Origin: Tepidiformaceae bacterium
Lineage (GTDB): Bacteria; Chloroflexota; Dehalococcoidia; Tepidiformales; Tepidiformaceae
DNA: 64,000 nt
Reading direction: 5' to 3'
NCBI GenBank assembly: GCA_958295975.1
Contig: OY282446.1
Span: forward strand, 1,093,289-1,157,288
Positions 1 to 8,564 of this stretch are shown in pieces. Position 1 is the stretch's first letter; each line of letters opens with the position of its first letter. Below the pieces are notes generated by a model. That model saw nothing but the letters and a program-made list of their open reading frames with translations, was not told where the DNA came from and searched no databases. The translations under genes were made by a program, and so were the position numbers.

Positions 1-1
1 C

Positions 2-328
2 ACGGACACGCACCTCGCGCTCATCGACTGCGGGGCGCTGGGCATCAGCGGGCTGAAGGCGCAGAACGCGCTGCAGGGGTCCGGCATCATCGCCAACAAG
101 AACACCATCCCCTACGACGAGCGCTCCCCCTTCGTCACCAGCGGGCTCCGCATCGGCACGCCCGCGCTCACCTCGCGCGGCATGGGCGAGGCGGAGATGG
201 GGCGGCTGGCGGACTGGATCGCGCGCGTGCTGCGCGACCCCGACGGCGAGGGCGTGCGCGAGGGCGTGCGCCGCGAGGTGGCCGCGTTCGCGCGCCAGTG
301 GCCCGTGCCCGGCCTCTCCGACGCCTGA
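2..328 (+). CDS. glyA: Serine hydroxymethyltransferase, C-terminal part
   Basis: The frame is open from the window edge and gives 108 residues, so the gene is truncated by the window at its 5' side. GlyA is a PLP enzyme that interconverts serine and glycine and charges tetrahydrofolate with a one-carbon unit in the cytoplasm. The visible part carries the family hallmarks NKNTIPYDE and SGLRIGTPALTSRGM, followed by the usual helical end. The PLP lysine lies upstream of the window. It is followed by the rpsF operon, with a -10-like hexamer 22 bases after the stop, so rpsF probably has its own promoter. Confidence 0.93.
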   Translation, partial: TDTHLALIDCGALGISGLKAQNALQGSGIIANKNTIPYDERSPFVTSGLRIGTPALTSRGMGEAEMGRLADWIARVLRDPDGEGVREGVRREVAAFARQWPVPGLSDA

Positions 329-349
329 GCGCGAGGGCGGGCGGTGTGC

Positions 350-407
350 TATCCTGCCCGCGCAGCCGGGCGCCCCGACCGTGGGTCGGGGGAAACCCAC
401 CGTTCGG
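350..407 (+). promoter_or_regulatory. rpsF promoter -10 and possible S6:S18-binding leader hairpin
   Basis: A -10-like TATCCT lies at 350–355, implying a leader of about 60 nt before the rpsF start at 421. The leader can fold into a two-part hairpin: CCGA (375–378) pairs with TCGG (404–407), and GTGGGT (381–386) pairs with ACCCAC (395–400) around an 8-nt loop. CC and CGT are left as an internal bulge. S6:S18 autoregulation through a leader structure with a CCG-containing unpaired segment is known in many bacteria. Assigning this hairpin to that class is inference. Confidence 0.45.
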
Positions 408-420
408 CACGCGGAGCGCC

Positions 421-918
421 ATGCGCGAATACGAGCTCATGGCCGTCTACGACCTCGCCTTCACCGAGGAGCACGGCCAGAACGCCAGCGTCGAACACCT
501 CACCGGCCTCGTGGAGCGGAACGGCGGCACGGTGGCCAGCGTGGACCACTGGGGCCGCCGCCGCCTCGCCTACCCCGTCAACGGCCAGCTGGACGCGGAT
601 TTCGTGGTCACGCGCGTGGAGCTGGATCCCGCCGCGGTGGCCCCGCTGAACGCCGATTTCGGCATCGAGGAGCGCGTCTACCGGCACCTCGTGGTGCGCG
701 CGGACGAGCTGCCGCCGCCTCGCCCGCCCACGCCCCCGCCGGGAATGCGCGGCCCGCGCCCGCCCGAGGCGCCGCGGCCCGCGCCCGCCGCTCCGGCTGC
801 GGAAACGCCCGTCGAGCCGGTGGCGGAGCCGCCCGCCGCCGCGCCCGCGCCGGAAGCGTCCGCCGAACCGCCTCCCGCGCCCCCGCCGGAAGCGCCCGCC
901 GAACCCCCGCAGGAGTAG
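421..918 (+). CDS. rpsF: 30S ribosomal protein S6 with long Pro/Ala-rich tail
   Basis: S6 is a small-subunit protein that pairs with S18 on the platform. The chosen ATG gives the canonical beginning [11 protein letters not shown] and a 165-residue protein. The ferredoxin-like S6 fold occupies about residues 1–100 (for example [14 protein letters not shown] and VYRHLVVR). The rest is a Pro/Ala/Glu-rich tail of about 65 residues with no family counterpart, as some high-GC bacteria have. An in-frame GTG or ATG upstream would add unrelated sequence overlapping glyA and was rejected. ssb starts 5 bases downstream and rpsR follows, the classic S6–SSB–S18 operon. Confidence 0.95.
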   Translation: MREYELMAVYDLAFTEEHGQNASVEHLTGLVERNGGTVASVDHWGRRRLAYPVNGQLDADFVVTRVELDPAAVAPLNADFGIEERVYRHLVVRADELPPPRPPTPPPGMRGPRPPEAPRPAPAAPAAETPVEPVAEPPAAAPAPEASAEPPPAPPPEAPAEPPQE

Positions 919-923
919 CCGCG

Positions 924-1412
924 ATGGGCAACCTCAACAAGGTCATGATCATCGGCAACACGGGGCGCGACGCCGAACTGCGCTACACCGCCAACGGCAC
1001 CGCCCTCTCCGACTTCAGCATTGCCGTGAACTCGCGGCGGCGCTCCCCCAGCGGCGACTGGGAGGACGAGACGGAGTGGTTCAACGTCACGCTCTTCGGC
1101 GACCGCGCCGAGCGCATCAGCCAGTACATCACGAAGGGCAAGCAGCTCTACGTGGAGGGCCGTCTTCGCACCCGCAACTGGGACGACGACCAGGGCGTGC
1201 GCCACTACCGCACCGAAGTGATCGCCAACAACGTCGAGTTCCTCGACCGCCGCGGCCAGGACGGCGGCGGCGATGGCGACTGGGGCGGCAACCGTGGCGG
1301 CGGCAGCCGTGGCGGCGGCCGCGGCGGCGACGACTGGGGCAGGAGCGGCGGCGGCGGAGGCCGTGGACGCGGTTCCGGCGTCTCCGACGCCGACGACCTG
1401 CCTTTCGAATAG
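924..1412 (+). CDS. ssb: Single-stranded DNA-binding protein
   Basis: This 162-residue protein binds and protects ssDNA during replication and repair and recruits partners through its acidic tip. The OB fold covers about residues 1–110, with the typical start [21 protein letters not shown] and the ssDNA-contact region [13 protein letters not shown] Gly/Arg/Asp-rich linker (about 111–154) leads to the tail DADDLPFE, a good match to the conserved DDDIPF tip that docks SSB partners. It sits between rpsF and rpsR, 5 bases after rpsF, and is co-transcribed with them. Confidence 0.96.
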   Translation: MGNLNKVMIIGNTGRDAELRYTANGTALSDFSIAVNSRRRSPSGDWEDETEWFNVTLFGDRAERISQYITKGKQLYVEGRLRTRNWDDDQGVRHYRTEVIANNVEFLDRRGQDGGGDGDWGGNRGGGSRGGGRGGDDWGRSGGGGGRGRGSGVSDADDLPFE

Positions 1413-1438
1413 ACGCGCGAAGCACCGGAGGAATCGCC

Positions 1439-1861
1439 ATGACCCAGCCCCAGCCGCCCGCGGCCCCCGCCGCGCCCCCCGCTCCCGCCGCCGCTCCCCG
1501 TTCCGGCCCGCCCGGCGGCGAGCGGCGCTCCGGCCCGCCCGGCGACCGCCGCGGCCCCGGCGGCGACCGCCGTCGCGGCGGCGGCGGCAGGCGCTTCGGC
1601 GGCAGGCGCCGCGTCTGCCGCCTCTGCAACAAGGTGCGCTGCTCCCCGGGCGACGAGTACAAGGTCGACTACAAGGACGTGGACCGACTGCGCCATTTCA
1701 TCAACGACCGCGGCAAGATCGAGCCGCGGCGCAAGCTGGCCACCTGCGCGCTGGCCCAGCGCGCGCTGGCCCGCGCCGTGAAGCGCGCGCGCCACGTGGG
1801 GCTGCTGCCCTACACGCTGCGGCACGTGCGCGAGACGCGCATCTTCCCCCTGCGGGGCTAG
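1439..1861 (+). CDS. rpsR: 30S ribosomal protein S18 with N-terminal extension
   Basis: S18 binds S6 and the central domain of 16S rRNA. The conserved core is in the last 80 or so residues: CRLC near residue 60, then [31 protein letters not shown] and LLPYTLRHV. The first 55 or so residues are an Ala/Pro then Arg/Gly-rich extension beginning MTQPQPP, which makes the protein 140 residues against the usual 75–100. The start is supported by GGAGGA about 7 bases upstream (CACCGGAGGAATCGCC before ATG). The CxxC pair suggests the zinc-type form of S18, although other ligands are not obvious. Confidence 0.95.
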   Translation: MTQPQPPAAPAAPPAPAAAPRSGPPGGERRSGPPGDRRGPGGDRRRGGGGRRFGGRRRVCRLCNKVRCSPGDEYKVDYKDVDRLRHFINDRGKIEPRRKLATCALAQRALARAVKRARHVGLLPYTLRHVRETRIFPLRG

Positions 1862-1878
1862 GCGCGCCCCGCGAGCCC

Positions 1879-2886
1879 GTGACGCGCCGTGACCGCACCA
1901 CCGGCCTGCCCCTGCCGCGGCGGGGCCTGCGCCGCCGCGCGCGCGCCAGCGACGGGGGCTTCCTCGCCAGCCGCGCCGCCCGCTTCGCCGTGGTCGGCGT
2001 GGCCGTGGCCGCGCTCCTGCTGGTGGCGGGCCTCCTCGTCTTCAACTGGTTCGACCAGTCCGTGGCGCGCCCGCGCAAGGTGGTGCTGCGCGTGGGGGCC
2101 GAGGAGTTCACGCTCTCCTACTACGCCGCGCGCCTGCCCGGCTTCTCCCGCGCGGGGGGCGGCGCGAGCGGGCTGCTGCTCACGCAGGAGCTGCTGGGCC
2201 AGCTGGAGCGCGAGGGCCTCGCCGCCGCCCTCGCCGCCGAACGCGGCGTCGTGCCCGCGGAGGCGGACGTGCTGGAGGCCATCGCCGCCTCCCTCGGCGT
2301 CGCCTGGAGCGCCGGACGCGACAGCCCCTTCGACGCCCGCTACCGCCAGGAGCTGCGCGACAGCGGCATGGGGGACGCCGACTACCGCCGCCGCGCAGCC
2401 GCGCGCGAGACCGCGCGGCTGCTGCTCGAATCCGTGCGCGCCGAAACCCCCGCGCGGGGCGAGCTGCTGCGGCTGCGCGTGGTCGCGCTGGCGAGCGAGG
2501 AGGCCGCCCGCGCCGTGCTCGAGCGCGTGGCCGCGGGCGAGGACATCGGCGCCATCGCGCAGGTCGAATCGACCGACGACGCCTCGCGCCAGGTGGACGG
2601 CATCCTGCGCTCGCCGCCCGCGCTGCTGGCCGCGCCCCTGCGCGAGGCGCTCGCCGCCGCCGCCGAGGGCGAACTGCTCGGGCCGCTGGAGGCGGACGGG
2701 CGCTTCTGGGTGGCGCGCCTCGACGGGCGCGAGGCGGACGCGCCCTACACGGAGGTGCAGATCGACGAGCTCGCCGCCCTGCGCCTGGAGGAGGCGCTGG
2801 CCGCGGCCCGCGACCGCATCCCCGTCGAACGCGATTTCACCACCGACGACGCCAGCTGGGCCATCGACGAGGCGACGGGCTCGTGA
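1879..2886 (+). CDS. Membrane-anchored SurA/PrsA-like peptidyl-prolyl isomerase
   Basis: The 335-residue protein has a basic N-terminus, one transmembrane helix at about residues 36–58, then an extracytoplasmic domain. The segment starting near VLRVGAEEFTLSYYAAR resembles the SurA N-terminal chaperone region. A later stretch (EEAARAVLERVAAGEDIGAIAQ through GPLEADGRFWVARLDGR) resembles a PpiC/parvulin domain. It therefore probably folds exported proteins. Start: a GTG 17 bases after rpsR, since longer in-frame versions would overlap rpsR with low-complexity sequence. The stop overlaps the GTG start of hom, implying translational coupling. Parvulin catalytic residues were not verified. Confidence 0.75.
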   Translation: MTRRDRTTGLPLPRRGLRRRARASDGGFLASRAARFAVVGVAVAALLLVAGLLVFNWFDQSVARPRKVVLRVGAEEFTLSYYAARLPGFSRAGGGASGLLLTQELLGQLEREGLAAALAAERGVVPAEADVLEAIAASLGVAWSAGRDSPFDARYRQELRDSGMGDADYRRRAAARETARLLLESVRAETPARGELLRLRVVALASEEAARAVLERVAAGEDIGAIAQVESTDDASRQVDGILRSPPALLAAPLREALAAAAEGELLGPLEADGRFWVARLDGREADAPYTEVQIDELAALRLEEALAAARDRIPVERDFTTDDASWAIDEATGS

Positions 2887-4181
2887 CGGACGCGATCGGC
2901 GTCGGCCTGCTCGGCCTGGGCAACGTGGGCGGGGCCGTGGCCACGGCCCTGCTGGAACGCGCCGCCGCGCTGGAGGAACGGGCGGGCGCGCCCCTCGCGC
3001 TGCGCCGCGTGGCCGTGCGTGACCCCGGCAAGGCGCGCGACGCGGCGCTTCCCCCCGGCCTGCTCACGGGCGACGCGGGGGCGGTCGTGGCCGACCCCGC
3101 CGTGGACCTCGTGATCGAGGTGATCGGGGGCGAGGGCGCGGCGGGCGCGCTGGTGCGCGACGCCCTCGCGCGCGGCAAGCACGTGGTCTCCGCCAACAAG
3201 GAGCTGATCGCGAAGGCGGGGCCGGAGCTGTTCGCGCTGGCGCGGGCGCACGGGGCGGCGCTGCGCTTCGAGGCCAGCGTGGGCGGGGGCATCCCCGTGA
3301 TCGCGCCCCTGCTGCGGGACCTGCCCGCCAACCGCCTCTCCGCCGTGCGCGGCATCATCAACGGCACCACCAACTTCATCCTCACGGCCATGGCCCAGCG
3401 CGGCGCGGCCTTCGCCGACGCCCTCGCCGAGGCGCAGGCGCTGGGCTACGCCGAGTCCGACCCCACGAACGACGTGGACGGCCACGACGCGGCCTACAAG
3501 ATCGCCATCCTCGCCAGCCTCGCCTTCGGCGCGCGCGTGCCGCCCGAGGCGGTGGCCGTGGAGGGCATCCGCGCCCTCGCCCCGCAGGATTTCCGCTACG
3601 CGCGCGAGCTGGGCTACGCCATCAAGCTGCTGGCCACCGCCGAGCGCCACGGCGAGGCCGTGCTCGCGCGCGTGCATCCCGCCCTGCTGCCCGAACGCCA
3701 GCCCCTCGCGCGCGTGGACGGCGTGCAGAACGCCGTGCAGCTGAGCGGCGACCTGGCGGGCACGCTCACCTTCCAGGGGGCGGGCGCGGGCCCGGGCCCC
3801 ACCGCCAGCGCCGTGCTGGCGGACGCGCTGGCCATCGCCGCCGCCCTCGCCGCGGGCGCGCCGCCGCCGTGGGATCCGGGCCCCTGGCGGGAGGCGGCGT
3901 CCCCCGGCCCCGGGGCCATCGAGACGCGCTACTATCTGCGCATGGCCGTGCCCGACCGCCCCGGCGTGCTCGCCGCCATCGCCCGCGAACTGGGCGAGGC
4001 GCGCGTCAGCATCGCCGCCGTCGAGCAGCGCGAGACGCAGCCCGAGCGCGGGACCGCCGAGCTGGCCATCATGACGCACCGCGCCCGCGAAAGCGCCGTG
4101 GACGCCGCCCTCGCCGCCCTCCGCCTCCTGCCCGAGGCGCACGCCGTGAACGCCGTCCTGCGCGTGGAGGACGGGCCGTGA
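2883..4181 (+). CDS. hom: Homoserine dehydrogenase with ACT domain
   Basis: This enzyme reduces aspartate semialdehyde to homoserine (NAD(P)H) on the route to threonine and methionine. The 432 residues contain the N-terminal nucleotide-binding motif GLLGLGNVGGAV, the substrate region HVVSANKELIA, GGGIPVI, INGTTNFIL and ESDPTNDVDGHDAAYK. A C-terminal ACT domain (from about residue 350, PDRPGVLAAIARELGEARVSI) is the usual site of threonine feedback. The GTG start overlaps the stop of the upstream isomerase gene, and its TGA overlaps the GTG of the next gene. thrC two genes downstream makes a threonine operon. Confidence 0.96.
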   Translation: MTDAIGVGLLGLGNVGGAVATALLERAAALEERAGAPLALRRVAVRDPGKARDAALPPGLLTGDAGAVVADPAVDLVIEVIGGEGAAGALVRDALARGKHVVSANKELIAKAGPELFALARAHGAALRFEASVGGGIPVIAPLLRDLPANRLSAVRGIINGTTNFILTAMAQRGAAFADALAEAQALGYAESDPTNDVDGHDAAYKIAILASLAFGARVPPEAVAVEGIRALAPQDFRYARELGYAIKLLATAERHGEAVLARVHPALLPERQPLARVDGVQNAVQLSGDLAGTLTFQGAGAGPGPTASAVLADALAIAAALAAGAPPPWDPGPWREAASPGPGAIETRYYLRMAVPDRPGVLAAIARELGEARVSIAAVEQRETQPERGTAELAIMTHRARESAVDAALAALRLLPEAHAVNAVLRVEDGP

Positions 4182-5185
4182 GCGCCGGGCCCGCCCTGCA
4201 GCCCGCGGACGAGGCGCTGGTCGAGCTGGAGACGCGGCTGCGCGCGCAGCAGGCCATCGGCGAGGACCTGCGCGCCGAGCTGATCCAGCTCCGCCGCCGC
4301 GTGGAGTCGCTGGCCGAGCAGTCCATCGAGACGGAGCGCGCGGCGCGGGCCGTCGGCCCCGAACTGGCGAACTACCGCGGCCTGCCCGCGCGCGCCGCCG
4401 AACTCGCGCGGGACGCCGAGCAGACGCGCACGCAGGTGACGGAGACGCGCAACGCCCTCGACGTCGTCGAGCGCACGCGCGACGCGGAGGCGCTCACCGC
4501 CAGCCGCGAACTGGCCGGGGCCATCGGCCGCATCGATGGCCTCGACGCCCGCCTCGACCTGCTGGCCGCCGCCGCCGCCACGCGCGAGACGCAGCTGCGG
4601 CAGCTGTCCGACGCCCTCGCCGCCTTCGTCGAGTGGCGGCGCGCGACGGAGGCGCGCGACGAGCAGTTCGACCTGCGCCTGCAGCGCCTCACGGAGCTGG
4701 CGGAGGAGATCGAGGGCCGCGTGCTGGCCGCCGCCGTGGAGCGCCAGGTGCGCCCCCTCGAAACCATCCACGAGCGCCTCCAGATCCTCGCGGGCATGGC
4801 CCAGCGCGCCGAGGAGCGCATCGAGGAGCTGCGCGCCGAGCGCCACCTGGCCGTCGACGTGGAGGAGGAGCTGGGCCGCCGCCGCGACGAGTACGAGCGC
4901 GTCGAGGGCCGCGTCAGCCGCGCCGAGGGCGAGCTGGAGCGGCTCGTCCGCCTGATCGAGGAGGCGCGCGCCGCCACGCTGCTGGTGGATGGCCGCCAGA
5001 CCGGCCTGACCGAGCGCGTGAGCCTCATCCGCCGCGACATCTCGGAGATGGTGGACCACGTGCGCGAGGAGTTCGCGCGCTTCGGCCAGATGCAGGAGCA
5101 GTCCCGCCGCAAGCAGATCGAGACGCTCGAACAGGAGCTGCGCGAGATGAAGTTCCACGGCCCGCGCCCGCCCGCGGAGCGGTGA
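4178..5185 (+). CDS. Long coiled-coil protein between hom and thrC
   Basis: The 335-residue product begins VSAGPALQPADEALVELE and is almost entirely charged, Glu/Arg/Leu-rich heptad-like helix (for example ELIQLRRRVESLAEQ and RDEYERVEGRVSRAEGELERL). It has no signal peptide or membrane segment, so it is probably a cytoplasmic extended coiled coil. The GTG start overlaps the hom stop (GTGA) and its own stop overlaps the thrC GTG, so it is locked into the threonine operon by 4-base overlaps at both ends. I do not recognise a family. A scaffold or cytoskeleton-like role would be a guess. Confidence 0.8.
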   Translation: MSAGPALQPADEALVELETRLRAQQAIGEDLRAELIQLRRRVESLAEQSIETERAARAVGPELANYRGLPARAAELARDAEQTRTQVTETRNALDVVERTRDAEALTASRELAGAIGRIDGLDARLDLLAAAAATRETQLRQLSDALAAFVEWRRATEARDEQFDLRLQRLTELAEEIEGRVLAAAVERQVRPLETIHERLQILAGMAQRAEERIEELRAERHLAVDVEEELGRRRDEYERVEGRVSRAEGELERLVRLIEEARAATLLVDGRQTGLTERVSLIRRDISEMVDHVREEFARFGQMQEQSRRKQIETLEQELREMKFHGPRPPAER

Positions 5186-6246
5186 GCGGCGCCCCCCGCC
5201 CGCGGGGCGTGCTGGCGCGCTGGGAGGCCGTCCTGCCCCTCACGCCGCGCACGCCGCGCATCACCCTCGGCGAGGGCGACACGCCCCTCGTGCGCTCCGC
5301 CGCCATCGAGCGCGAGCTGGGGCTGGACGAGCTCTGGTTCAAGCTGGAGAGCTGCAACCCCACGGGCTCCTTCAAGGACCGCGGCATGGTGGTGGCCGCC
5401 GCGCGCGCCATCGAGCGCGGGGCCGAATCCCTGCTCTGCGCGAGCACGGGCAACACCAGCGCCAGCGCCGCCGCCTACGCCGCGCGCTGCGGCCTGCGCG
5501 CCGGCATCCTCGTGCCGCGCGGGCGCGTGGCCGCGGGCAAGCTCGCCCAGGCCGCCGCCTTCGGCGCGCGCATCGTCGAGATCGAGGGCGGCTTCGACGA
5601 CGCCCTGCGCCTCGCCCGCGAGCTCGCCGCCAACCGCCCCGTGGCCCTCGTCAACTCCGTCAACCCCGACCGCATCGAGGGCCAGAAGACCGCCGCCTTC
5701 GAAATCTGCGAGGAACTGGGCGACGCCCCCGACGCCCTCGCCATCCCCGTCGGCAACGCGGGCAACGTCACCGCCTACTGGAAGGGCTTCCGCGAATGCG
5801 CCGAACTGGACCGCGCCAGCCGCCATCCGCGCATGTTGGGCTTCCAGGCGGCGGGCGCGGCCCCCATCGTGCGGGGCGCGCCCGTGGCCGAGCCCCGCAC
5901 CGTGGCCACCGCCATCCGCATCGGCAACCCCGCCAGCTGGCGGGGCGCGACCGACGCCCGCGACGAGAGCGGCGGCGCCATCGAGGCCGTGAGCGACGAG
6001 GAGATCCTCGACGCCTGGCGGCTGCTCGCCCGCGCCGAGGGCCTCTTCGTGGAACCGGCCAGCGCCGCCGGCGTGGCGGGCCTGCGCAAGCTTGCGCGCG
6101 AGGGCGGCCTGCGCGGCGGGCGCGTCGTGGCCGTGCTCACCGGCTCCGGCCTGAAGGACCCCGAAACCGCGCGCGAGCACTGCGCCCCCGACATGGCCGC
6201 CGCCCCCGCCACGCTCGAAGGCGTCGAACGCGCGCTGGGGCTGTAG
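5182..6246 (+). CDS. thrC: Threonine synthase
   Basis: This PLP-dependent lyase converts O-phosphohomoserine to threonine, the last step of the pathway begun by hom upstream. The 354-residue protein is of the short fold-type II class. The PLP lysine is in TGSFKDRGM (about K65), the phosphate/PLP loop is CASTGNTSASAAAYAARCG, and the C-terminal VLTGSGLKDPE binds the cofactor ring. Its start GTG overlaps the coiled-coil gene stop. Cysteate synthase is a close relative, but the neighbouring hom favours threonine synthase. Confidence 0.92.
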   Translation: MSGAPRPRGVLARWEAVLPLTPRTPRITLGEGDTPLVRSAAIERELGLDELWFKLESCNPTGSFKDRGMVVAAARAIERGAESLLCASTGNTSASAAAYAARCGLRAGILVPRGRVAAGKLAQAAAFGARIVEIEGGFDDALRLARELAANRPVALVNSVNPDRIEGQKTAAFEICEELGDAPDALAIPVGNAGNVTAYWKGFRECAELDRASRHPRMLGFQAAGAAPIVRGAPVAEPRTVATAIRIGNPASWRGATDARDESGGAIEAVSDEEILDAWRLLARAEGLFVEPASAAGVAGLRKLAREGGLRGGRVVAVLTGSGLKDPETAREHCAPDMAAAPATLEGVERALGL

Positions 6247-6258
6247 TACACTCGCGCC

Positions 6259-6621
6259 ATGTCCCGCCTCGCGCGCGCGCTGCCGCTCCTGCCCGCCGCC
6301 GTCCTCGCGCTGGCCCTGATCGCGCCCCTCGCCGCGCTCGACGCGCCCCCCGCGCCCGCGCCCGCCGCCGCCCTCCAGCAGCAGACCGACGCCGGGACGG
6401 GCGTGGACGTGACGCCGGTGCTCATCTGGGGGCTGGTGGGCGCGGCCCTCCTCTGCGCCCTGCTCGGCGTGCTCTACCTGCTCAAGCGCGAGCTGGGCGG
6501 CTTCGACCCGCGCCCGGGCGCGTGGACCGCCCCCATCAGCGTCATGCCCAGCAGCGAGCTGCCCGCCGGGGAGTCCGACTTCCCCGAGCCGCCCGCGGAG
6601 GGCGACGGCCACGGCCACTGA
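6259..6621 (+). CDS. Small membrane protein of unknown function
   Basis: The 120-residue product has a hydrophobic N-terminal signal or anchor (about residues 8–27), a Pro/Ala linker, a second membrane helix (about 54–75, LIWGLVGAALLCALLGVLYLL) and an acidic cytoplasmic-type tail ending in DGHGH. Nothing in it suggests an enzyme. A -10-like TACACT at 6247–6252 lies exactly 6 nt before the ATG, so the message is probably leaderless and separate from the thr operon. rdgB follows with overlapping sequence. Confidence 0.7.
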   Translation: MSRLARALPLLPAAVLALALIAPLAALDAPPAPAPAAALQQQTDAGTGVDVTPVLIWGLVGAALLCALLGVLYLLKRELGGFDPRPGAWTAPISVMPSSELPAGESDFPEPPAEGDGHGH

Positions 6622-6640
6622 CGCGCCCCCCGTCGCGCGC

Positions 6641-7225
6641 CTGCTGCTGGCCACGAACAACGCGGGCAAGGTGCGCGAGCTGCGCCGCCTGCTCGCCGAC
6701 GCCCCCTTCGCCATCGTCGCGCCCGCCGACCTCGGCCTCACCCTTGACGTGGCCGAAACGGGCGCGACCTACGCGGAGAACGCGGCCCTGAAGGCGCGCG
6801 CCTTCGCCGAAGCTTCGGGCCTGCCCGCCCTCGCCGACGACTCCGGCATCGAGGTGGACGCGCTGGGCGGCGGCCCCGGCCCGCGTTCCGCCCGCTACGG
6901 CGGCCCCGGCCTCGACAATGCCGGGCGCACGGCGCTCATGCTGCGCGAGCTGGCGGGCGTGCCCGACGGCCAGCGTGGCGCGCGCTACCGCGCCGTCGTC
7001 GCCGTCGCCCGCCCCGGTGGCCGCCTCGACTCGTTCGAGGGCGTGTGGGAGGGGAGCATCGGCCACGGGCCGCGCGGCTCCGGCGGCTTCGGCTACGACC
7101 CCATCTTCCGCACGCCGGACGGTCGCGCCGCCGCCGAGCTGTCGGCCACGGAGAAGGACGCGCTCAGCCACCGCGGCCAGGCCGTGCGCGCGGCCCTCCG
7201 CGCCCTGCGCGCCCTGCGCGGCTAG
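6641..7225 (+). CDS. rdgB: RdgB/HAM1 non-canonical purine NTP pyrophosphatase
   Basis: This enzyme hydrolyses dITP, XTP and dHAPTP to keep deaminated purines out of DNA. Family motifs are clear: LLATNNAGKVRELRRLL at the N-terminus, ETGATYAENAALKARAF, LADDSGIEVDAL, GGFGYDPIF and AELSATEKDALSHRGQA. The frame has no ATG, GTG or TTG that keeps the essential TNNAGK loop. The first canonical codon is a GTG at 6671, inside the motif, and no canonical start occurs in the 190 or so bases upstream. A CTG (6641, 6644 or 6647) is the likeliest start. 6641 is a working choice. Confidence 0.88.
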   Translation: MLLATNNAGKVRELRRLLADAPFAIVAPADLGLTLDVAETGATYAENAALKARAFAEASGLPALADDSGIEVDALGGGPGPRSARYGGPGLDNAGRTALMLRELAGVPDGQRGARYRAVVAVARPGGRLDSFEGVWEGSIGHGPRGSGGFGYDPIFRTPDGRAAAELSATEKDALSHRGQAVRAALRALRALRG

Positions 7226-7287
7226 CCGGGGCCAACGGGCACGCCCGCGCCGTAGCCCCCGGGCGCGGGCGCGGTAGACTGTGCGGT

Positions 7288-8466
7288 ATGGACTTCCGCC
7301 TTCCCGACGAGACCGACCGCTGGCGCGACGAGCTGCGCGCCTTCCTGCGCGCGGAGCTGCCCGACGGCTTCGAGGGCGACGACGATTTCTTCGACGACGA
7401 GGAACAGGCCCCCTTCGCGCGCGCCTTCCTGCGGAAGCTGGGGGAGCGCGCCTGGCTCGCGCCCCCCTGGCCGCGCGAGTACGGCGGCATGGGCGCGACC
7501 GCGCTGGAGCAGATGATCCTGAACGAGGAGCTGGCCTGGCACCGCGCGCCCAGCGGCGGGCGCCTCTTCACCATCGGCATCACCGGGCCCACGGTGCTGG
7601 CGCACGGCACGGAGGAGCAGAAGGCGCGCCTGCTGCCGGAGATGGCCTCCGGCGCGGCTTGGTACTGCCAGGGCTTCAGCGAGCCGGAGACGGGCAGCGA
7701 CCTGGCCTCGCTGGCCACGCGCGCGGTGCGCGACGGGGACGACTACGTGCTCAACGGCCAGAAGATCTGGACGTCGAACGCGCACCTGGCGGACAGGATG
7801 ATCGTGCTCGCGCGCACGGACCCGGAGGCGCGCAAGCACCGCGGCATCAGCGCCTTCATCCTCGACATGCGCGCCCCCGGCGTGGCCGTGCAGGCGGTGC
7901 CCAACATCGCCTACCGCAACGATTTCAACCAGGTCTTCTTCGAGGACGTGCGCGTGCCCGCGCGCGACCTGCTGGGCGGGGAGAACAACGGCTGGCGCGT
8001 GGCCATGACGGTGCTCGACTACGAGCGCTCCAACATCGCCGCCATCAGCGGGGCGCGGCGCACGGTGGCCGACCTCGTGGGCTGGGCGCGGGCGGAGCAC
8101 GGCGGGCGCCGCCCCTGGGACGACGCGCACGTGCGCGGCACGCTGGCGGGCCTCCACGCGGAGGGCGAGATCGGGCGGCTGGTGGCCTGGCGCACGGCCT
8201 GGCTGCAGTCGCGCGGCGAGGTGCCGAACTACGAGGCCAGCATGGGCAAGGTGTGGATGGCCATGTACGGCATCAAGGTGGCGAACGCGGGCGTGAACCT
8301 GATGGGGGCCTACGGCCAGCTGGCGCCGGGGTCGAAGTGGGCGCAGCTGCGGGGGCGCGTGGAGACGGCCTACCTGCTGGCGGTGTCGGGCCCGATCGCG
8401 GGGGGCGCGGCGGAGATTCAGCGCGACATCATCGCGCAGCGCGGCCTCGGCCTGCCGCGGGGGTAG
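7288..8466 (+). CDS. Acyl-CoA dehydrogenase
   Basis: This 392-residue flavoenzyme introduces the alpha,beta double bond in acyl-CoA and passes electrons to electron-transfer flavoprotein. It has the N-terminal helical domain, the FAD/substrate signature CQGFSEPETGSDL (about residues 126–138), the beta-domain WTSNAHLADRM, and the C-terminal helical domain ending AAEIQRDIIAQRGLGLPRG, which includes the conserved IQR element. The exact substrate cannot be read. A -10-like TAGACT at 7275–7280, 7 nt before the ATG, implies a leaderless transcript. A nearby enoyl-CoA hydratase (24.0–24.8 kb) and SDRs fit fatty or aromatic acyl-CoA degradation. Confidence 0.92.
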   Translation: MDFRLPDETDRWRDELRAFLRAELPDGFEGDDDFFDDEEQAPFARAFLRKLGERAWLAPPWPREYGGMGATALEQMILNEELAWHRAPSGGRLFTIGITGPTVLAHGTEEQKARLLPEMASGAAWYCQGFSEPETGSDLASLATRAVRDGDDYVLNGQKIWTSNAHLADRMIVLARTDPEARKHRGISAFILDMRAPGVAVQAVPNIAYRNDFNQVFFEDVRVPARDLLGGENNGWRVAMTVLDYERSNIAAISGARRTVADLVGWARAEHGGRRPWDDAHVRGTLAGLHAEGEIGRLVAWRTAWLQSRGEVPNYEASMGKVWMAMYGIKVANAGVNLMGAYGQLAPGSKWAQLRGRVETAYLLAVSGPIAGGAAEIQRDIIAQRGLGLPRG

Positions 8467-8536
8467 AAGAGCGCCGCGCTGGCGCGCGGCTGAGTGGCGA
8501 GGAGAGCGCGCGGCGATGCCGCGCTGAGTGGCGAGT
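8467..8536. repeat. Dispersed intergenic repeat, copy 1
   Basis: About 70 bases directly after the acyl-CoA dehydrogenase stop closely match the segment after dnaE (18619–18687). Positions 8469–8494 are identical over 26 bases to 18624–18649. The remainder shares AGAGCGCGCG and CCGCGCTGAGTG with small gaps. It contains short GCGC inverted elements and has no coding sense. Confidence 0.75.
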
Positions 8537-8564
8537 GTGGTAGCGTGGGTGCTATCGTTCGTTC

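Noticed and set aside
1261-1400. GGC-rich tandem-like sequence in ssb as a possible repeat array
   Set aside because: It encodes the normal Gly-rich SSB linker; periodicity follows the codons.
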